From assembly GCA_046545955.1 (NCBI GenBank), contig JBKGYS010000035.1, positions 1 through 19,102 of the forward strand: a stretch of DNA of 19,102 nt, in the 5' to 3' direction. The translations under genes and the position numbers were made by a program. A model generated the notes under the pieces. The model searched no databases, was not told where the DNA came from, and saw only the letters and a list, made by a program, of their open reading frames with translations. The DNA is from SLAN01 sp046545955 (GTDB lineage: Bacteria > Spirochaetota > Spirochaetia > DSM-27196 > SKKC01). Positions 15,172 through 19,102 of this stretch are shown one piece after another (position 1 is the stretch's first letter; every line of letters starts with the position of its first letter).

Positions 15172-16417
15172 CGAAGTCCTGTCCCAGAATGATGGTCACG
15201 TCGATTTCTCCATCCTCTTGATCGTCCGGCCGACTCACAATGTTTTCCGCCCGTATAACCTCGGCCACACGTGCGGCTAGAGATTCGTCGCCGCGGTGAT
15301 CTATTATTTCAGTCTGCTCGTAGTCGCTTGAGTCTGCATTGTCGTACCTCGCAACGTCAAACATTTCAAGTTCATCGTACATACGACCCGTCTGTTCGGC
15401 GAGCCCATTCACATCGGTTCCATTCAGGACCTCTATCGTAACCACCCGCCCGCCGGAGATATCCTCCATTTCCTCCGCTGCGAGGCCGGCCGAGACCTGT
15501 GACACGGTCTCACGAAGCCACTGTCCCTCGAGGTGAGGAAAGAGAAGCCGTCGCGAAGTACCGTCGATATCCACGGTACGGTACTCGCCGCTGACCCTGT
15601 GCCTCGCGATGCGAGAGGTATCGAGCCGCCCGATTTCGGCGATCAACGACGCGAGGGCGCGATCGCTCATGTTCGTTGTCGTGAGTTCGCTCACAATCGA
15701 CAGTCCGGGGTCAGCACCGAGAGTATCCGCGCGTTCATTTACGCGTTCGAGGAGACTTTCGGCCAAGCCCTGCCTGCGCCTCACTTGTTCGATATCGCGC
15801 GCGCCGGGCATTTCCTGATCGAGGAATAACGTGACCTTGGGCCCCTCGAGGGTCACTTCGCCGGAAGGAAGCAGGGCACTGCCGCCATCCGAACCGAAGC
15901 GATCGTCCTCGCTGTCCTGATCTTCCGCCAGGTTATCGAGTAGATCCATAGATAGATCGGCGCCGGTAAGTGGATCTGCGACCAGAAGATCTACCCCACC
16001 CACGAGATCGACGACCGTTTCAAGGGCGTTCCTGTCAAAGTGAACGTGGAACGGGATTTCTATGCCCAAAAGATCGCCGACGAGGCTTCGATATTGGTCG
16101 ATACCTTCCTCGCGATAGAGCTCCCCGATCCGGTCGGTGCGATCGAGGCTTCTCAGGATCGCACCAACATTCGAGGGGACGTCGAACATTGCCGCCCGGG
16201 CCGTGGCAGGCTCGTACAAGAGTACCTGCGTAAAAAGCGGAACCTCGTCACTGTTGCCGGCGGACAGCATAAAGGCAAACTGGCGTTCCTCCTCTACCCG
16301 GGAGGAAATCTCGTCGCTTCGGACCTGAAAATAAATAAACAGCGCGGTGCTGCTGAGAACAAGAACGATAAGAAGAATAAAAACGATGGAGCTATCTATT
16401 CGCTTCCGCAACGACAT
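15149..16417 (-). CDS. LCP/LytR-family envelope protein with LytR C-terminal domain, divergent catalytic motifs
   Basis: This 422-residue protein has a short cytoplasmic start, one membrane segment (residues ~11-31, VFILLIVLVLSSTALFIYF) and an extracytoplasmic body. Residues ~50-230 resemble an LCP domain: ETVVDLVGGVDLLVADPL (132-149) matches the family's VDxLGGV region, and DIEQVRRRQGLAESLLERV (208-226) matches the RQ motif. Residues ~325-412 match the LytR C-terminal domain (VVTIEVLNGTDVNGLAEQTG and the closing VTIILGQDF). LCP enzymes ligate glycopolymers to peptidoglycan. The usual SIPRDT stretch reads DVPSNVG here, and the usual YVR reads FLD, so key arginine and aspartate residues are missing; transferase activity is doubtful. 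It lies 27 bases after nadD and overlaps rsfS. Confidence 0.78.
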   Translation of the reverse strand: MSLRKRIDSSIVFILLIVLVLSSTALFIYFQVRSDEISSRVEEERQFAFMLSAGNSDEVPLFTQVLLYEPATARAAMFDVPSNVGAILRSLDRTDRIGELYREEGIDQYRSLVGDLLGIEIPFHVHFDRNALETVVDLVGGVDLLVADPLTGADLSMDLLDNLAEDQDSEDDRFGSDGGSALLPSGEVTLEGPKVTLFLDQEMPGARDIEQVRRRQGLAESLLERVNERADTLGADPGLSIVSELTTTNMSDRALASLIAEIGRLDTSRIARHRVSGEYRTVDIDGTSRRLLFPHLEGQWLRETVSQVSAGLAAEEMEDISGGRVVTIEVLNGTDVNGLAEQTGRMYDELEMFDVARYDNADSSDYEQTEIIDHRGDESLAARVAEVIRAENIVSRPDDQEDGEIDVTIILGQDFDGRFVRE

Positions 16418-16444
16418 GGATGGGTAAGACCTCGACGCACGACC

Positions 16445-17056
16445 CTACCGGTACAGTGCGTGTGTTTCAATAATCTCGTAGACATTTTCTGGTACAAGAT
16501 CACGGTATGCTTCGCCCGCGCGTATGCGACGACGAATTTCGCTGGATGATATCGGAAGCACCGCGTTCGACAGTACTTCGACAGTAGCGCCGAGCGACTT
16601 CAATTTGACTACTCTCGGATCCTCAGCGGGATATCCGGTTGCTCGCGCGCCGATCGTAAGCACGGTGCTCTGCACGAGCTCATTCACCGACCTCCACCGC
16701 TCGAGGCCATCGAGAAGATCGTCACCAAGGATAAGGCCGGGCAGAACACGAGCGGGCAGAAGCCCGCGAAGCTTGTGAACGGTCTCGATCGTATAGGAAG
16801 TGCCGCGCCTTTCGAGTTCCCAACTAAGCATGTGCATTCGATCACGCTTCGCGATTGCCGCTTCCACCATTTGCCTGCGCCGCGAATCGGAAGCGACCGC
16901 GCCGTCCTCTTTATGCGGCGATTTATGCGCGGGTACGAAGAATACTGAGTCGAAAAGCCCGCTGTGAAGAGCCGCGTCAGCGAGGTGAAGGTGTCCGATA
17001 TGAATCGGATCGAATGAGCCCCCGAGTATTGCCGGCGATCGCGCTTCGTCGATCAT
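16445..17056 (-). CDS. nadD: Nicotinate-nucleotide adenylyltransferase
   Basis: This 203-residue cytosolic enzyme transfers AMP from ATP to nicotinate mononucleotide, giving deamido-NAD in NAD synthesis. The nucleotidyltransferase signature GGSFDPIHIGHLHLA (12-26) supplies the HxGH histidines (19, 22). The second ATP-binding motif is ISSSEIRRRI (169-178), a normal variant of ISSTxIR. Length is typical. The ATG overlaps the obgE stop as ATGA, with AGGAACG directly upstream. It sits between obgE and the LCP gene. Confidence 0.95.
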   Translation of the reverse strand: MIDEARSPAILGGSFDPIHIGHLHLADAALHSGLFDSVFFVPAHKSPHKEDGAVASDSRRRQMVEAAIAKRDRMHMLSWELERRGTSYTIETVHKLRGLLPARVLPGLILGDDLLDGLERWRSVNELVQSTVLTIGARATGYPAEDPRVVKLKSLGATVEVLSNAVLPISSSEIRRRIRAGEAYRDLVPENVYEIIETHALYR

Positions 17057-18039
17057 TCGTTCCTATCTCCATGGACACTTCGCACAAGCGTATCGCCGAG
17101 GTCGCCGAGTCCCCGACGCGTTGCGACACTCACTATGTGTACTTCATCCTGAGGAAATGCGCGCCGGAGGGCATCCGATGTCTCCGGCGGTGCGATGTCG
17201 ATCTTGTTGCCGACGATAATGCGCGGCTTATCGGCGATATGGGATTCATACGAGGCAATTTCGGACTCAAGAACCCGAACGTCGGATTCCGGTGTTCCAC
17301 ACAGATCTACAACGTACAGCAGTCGCGCGGTTCGCGAAATATGCTTGAGAAATCGCAGGCCGAGCCCGTGTCCTTCGGCGGCGCCCTCGATGATACCGGG
17401 GATATCGGCTATGATAACGTCGTGGCTGCCGCGGCGAAACACTCCGAGGTTGGGTATTTTCGTGGTAAACGGATAGTCGCCCACCTTCGGTCGGGCATTA
17501 CTCATCGCCGAAAGAAGGCTCGATTTGCCGGCATTCGGGAGCCCTACAAGCCCGATGTCAGCCACCAGTTTCAGTTCTATCCGGGCTCGGACAGACTTGC
17601 CCGGCATTCCATCCTGAGCGTACCTTGGGGCCTGATTCGTGCTGGTAGCGAACCTTGCATTCCCCTTACCACCGATTCCGCCGTGAAGAAGTACACACTC
17701 CTCCTGCTCGGCGAGGTCGGCGAGAAGCTCGCCGGTGTCCGCATCGTACACGACCGTCCCGGGAGGAATCTCGAGCACGAGATCGGCTCCATCTGCGCCG
17801 TGACGATTGCGATATGAGCCCGCCCCGCCGCGCTTCGCCGACAAGGTGACCTTTCCGAGGAGGTGCGACAGTGTTTTGAGATTATCGCGGCGGCGAAGAA
17901 CAACGTTTCCGCCGTGGCCCCCATCACCGCCGTCCGGGCCACCCTTGGGGACGTACTTCTCCCGACGGAAGCTTACGGCTCCCTTGCCTCCATGTCCGGA
18001 TTGAAGCGTAATGGTAACTTCGTCGACGAACGATTGCAC
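17053..18039 (-). CDS. obgE: GTPase ObgE/CgtA
   Basis: This 328-residue GTPase acts in 50S ribosome assembly and stress control. Residues 1-158 form the glycine-rich Obg fold (FVDEVTITLQSGHGGKG, KGGPDGGDGGHGGNV, NRHGADGADLVLEIPPGT). The G domain shows G1 GLPNAGKSS (166-174), G2 YPFTT (189-193), G3 DIPG (212-215) followed by IIEGAAEGHGLG, G4 NKID (278-281) and G5 SVA (304-306). There is no extra C-terminal OCT domain. The start is GTG, 12 bases after rpmA, giving MQSFVDEVTI in line with the family's MxFVDE opening. No clear ribosome-binding site precedes it, so coupling to rpmA translation is likely. The rpmA-obgE-nadD-rsfS association is widely conserved. Confidence 0.96.
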   Translation of the reverse strand: MQSFVDEVTITLQSGHGGKGAVSFRREKYVPKGGPDGGDGGHGGNVVLRRRDNLKTLSHLLGKVTLSAKRGGAGSYRNRHGADGADLVLEIPPGTVVYDADTGELLADLAEQEECVLLHGGIGGKGNARFATSTNQAPRYAQDGMPGKSVRARIELKLVADIGLVGLPNAGKSSLLSAMSNARPKVGDYPFTTKIPNLGVFRRGSHDVIIADIPGIIEGAAEGHGLGLRFLKHISRTARLLYVVDLCGTPESDVRVLESEIASYESHIADKPRIIVGNKIDIAPPETSDALRRAFPQDEVHIVSVATRRGLGDLGDTLVRSVHGDRNE

Positions 18040-18051
18040 GGCGGCAGACGG

Positions 18052-18327
18052 TCAGTTCTCGCCTGCGTGCTCCATCTCGGCCGGTTCGATCGAGACGAAA
18101 CTGCGACCTTTCTTCCGACGGAATGAAACTACACCGGTAAGTCGTGCAAAGAGCGTGTCGTCCTTACCACGTCCGACGTTTAATCCCGGGTGAAACTTCG
18201 TTCCGCGTTGCCTCACGAGAATCGATCCCGCCTTCACAACCTCGCCACCGAATCGCTTGACACCGAGGCGCTTCGATGTGCTGTCGCGCCCGTTTTTGGA
18301 GCTTCCTCCACCTTTCTTATGAGCCAT
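18052..18327 (-). CDS. rpmA: 50S ribosomal protein L27
   Basis: The 91-residue protein lies near the peptidyl-transferase centre. It opens MAHKKGGGSSKNGRDS and continues KRLGVKRFGGEVVKAGSILV and RQRGTKFHPGLNVGRGKDDTLFA, all L27 signatures. There is a strong AAGGAG before the ATG. Reading upstream in frame gives no ATG, GTG or TTG before the TAA at 18352-18354, so this L27 has no N-terminal extension of the Firmicutes type that Prp removes. Confidence 0.97.
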   Translation of the reverse strand: MAHKKGGGSSKNGRDSTSKRLGVKRFGGEVVKAGSILVRQRGTKFHPGLNVGRGKDDTLFARLTGVVSFRRKKGRSFVSIEPAEMEHAGEN

Positions 18328-18351
18328 AGATCGCGCTCTCCTTACTAAACC

Positions 18352-18711
18352 TTAATCGCTACACTCCCGCGGTTTTGCCTCGGTCTCCGAGGCCCGCGGC
18401 TGAACGTGCATTTCTACCTCGCGCGGGAAATCAGCCGCCACCTGTCGCAGCCCTGTCAGAAGCGTATCGCTCGCGCCGAGGAACCACCGACTATCGTATA
18501 CACTCAGGATCCGAAGGCTGAACACGCCTTCAGCGGGAGCTCTTGCCTCGCCCGATACGTTTTTCGAGTCACCGACGGCCGCTGCGAACGATCGCAGGAG
18601 CGTGGAAACCGCCGCGCAGGGTATACTCGCACTCCCGCGTTTTGACGCGTGTCCGCGCGAATCCAGCGTAACCAGTGCTCCGTCGGCGAGTGTAATATGC
18701 ACCGTTATCAC
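18352..18711 (-). CDS. Prp-like ribosomal-processing cysteine protease (YsxB family)
   Basis: The 119-residue product sits between L21 and L27, the characteristic prp position. Prp in Firmicutes cleaves an N-terminal peptide from L27. The expected catalytic pair is visible: His21 in DSRGHASKRG and Cys32 in SIPCAAVSTLLRSF, equivalent to GHA...CAAVS in the family. The residue usually found two before the Cys (Asp-Ile/Val-Cys pattern) is altered here to Ile-Pro-Cys. The C-terminal ~20 residues are a polar extension (RASETEAKPRECSD). The start is GTG with GGTGGA about eight bases upstream. Because the adjacent L27 has no extension to cut, the true substrate or role is unclear. Confidence 0.8.
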   Translation of the reverse strand: MITVHITLADGALVTLDSRGHASKRGSASIPCAAVSTLLRSFAAAVGDSKNVSGEARAPAEGVFSLRILSVYDSRWFLGASDTLLTGLRQVAADFPREVEMHVQPRASETEAKPRECSD

Positions 18712-18736
18712 ACCGAGTCCACCGACCTGATTTCAG

Positions 18737-19051
18737 CTACTGAGAAGCGACGTCGCGGACCCGAAGCATTGAATAATGCTGACGGTGTCCGTGCTTGCGC
18801 TTATAGCGTTTGCGCTTCTTGTACTTGAAAACCGTTATTTTATCGTCCCGACCGGTGCCTTCGACCGTCGCCGTGACAACTGCACCACCGACGTACGGGG
18901 TACCCACTGCGACCGACGACCCGTCTTTTACCAGGAGCACCGAATCAAGCTTGACCGTATCCCCTTCGCTTGCAGGAAGTCTATCCACCTTAAGCAGGGC
19001 TCCCTCTTCGGCACGGTACTGCTTTCCGGCGATCTCTACGAGTGCGTACAT
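18737..19051 (-). CDS. rplU: 50S ribosomal protein L21
   Basis: The 104-residue protein opens MYALVEIAGKQYRAEEGALLKVD and carries the L21 signature region ITVFKYKKRKRYKRKHGHRQ near its end. Length is normal. AGAGGAATT precedes the ATG. It is the first gene of the minus-strand ribosomal/Obg operon, and prp follows 25 bases later. Confidence 0.97.
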   Translation of the reverse strand: MYALVEIAGKQYRAEEGALLKVDRLPASEGDTVKLDSVLLVKDGSSVAVGTPYVGGAVVTATVEGTGRDDKITVFKYKKRKRYKRKHGHRQHYSMLRVRDVASQ

Positions 19052-19072
19052 AATTCCTCTCTACTTCGTTAT

Positions 19073-19100
19073 ATGTTAAAGCGTAGCGGTCTGTATACAA
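19073..19100 (-). promoter_or_regulatory. Possible promoter of the rplU operon
   Basis: On the minus strand, TTGTAT (19095-19100) and TAACAT (19073-19078) are 16 bases apart, about 22 bases before the rplU ATG. The match is moderate and the window ends just beyond it, so a stronger promoter outside cannot be excluded. Confidence 0.35.
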
Positions 19101-19102
19101 TG

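Overview
The window looks like a chromosomal stretch from a spirochaete (Spirochaetota, probably Spirochaetaceae; genus not determinable), with moderately high GC by eye and genetic code 11. Two things suggest this. One is a very long N-terminally anchored coiled-coil protein ending in a helix-turn-helix-like motif, which resembles the spirochaetal 'SpiroCoCo' family. The other is the minus-strand order rplU, prp, rpmA, obgE, nadD, LCP/LytR, rsfS, which as I recall matches Treponema-type gene order. Most of the content is core housekeeping; no transposase, phage gene, tRNA or rRNA was seen.

Layout. Bases 1-2287 (+ strand) hold the end of a purine operon: the purM 3' end, purN (1-base overlap) and purD. 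A short convergent junction follows, and everything from 2381 to 19051 is on the minus strand. Read in transcription order, the first block is rplU, a Prp-like protease, rpmA, obgE, nadD, an LCP/LytR-family envelope protein, rsfS and, after 153 bases, a HAD-family hydrolase. The genes from rplU to rsfS are tightly packed, with overlaps or gaps under 30 bases. They combine ribosomal proteins, ribosome assembly and silencing factors, NAD synthesis and an envelope protein. Next come the 1103-residue coiled-coil protein, a membrane sensor linked to a PP2C/SpoIIE phosphatase with a C-terminal TPR-like region, and the chaperone operon grpE-dnaK-dnaJ behind a visible sigma70-type promoter. Last are a small secreted Asp-rich repeat protein and an SPOUT rRNA/tRNA 2'-O-methyltransferase, which overlap by four bases.

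The only stretch over 300 bases without a convincing gene is 13525-13956. It carries the likely promoter of the coiled-coil gene and then three near-identical 28-base GC-rich direct repeats at an exact 61-base period (28-base repeat plus 33-base unique spacer), with a fourth degenerate copy. That geometry is CRISPR-like, but no cas gene is present and the unit may be another kind of structured repeat. It is the most unexplained feature here.

Other points of note: a Prp-type protease beside an L27 that has no cleavable N-terminal extension; an LCP protein lacking the usual arginine motifs; a chaperone operon with neither hrcA nor CIRCE but with an inverted repeat inside its promoter; and a four-fold DxNxDGxxD repeat protein. 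I found no clearly new multi-gene system.
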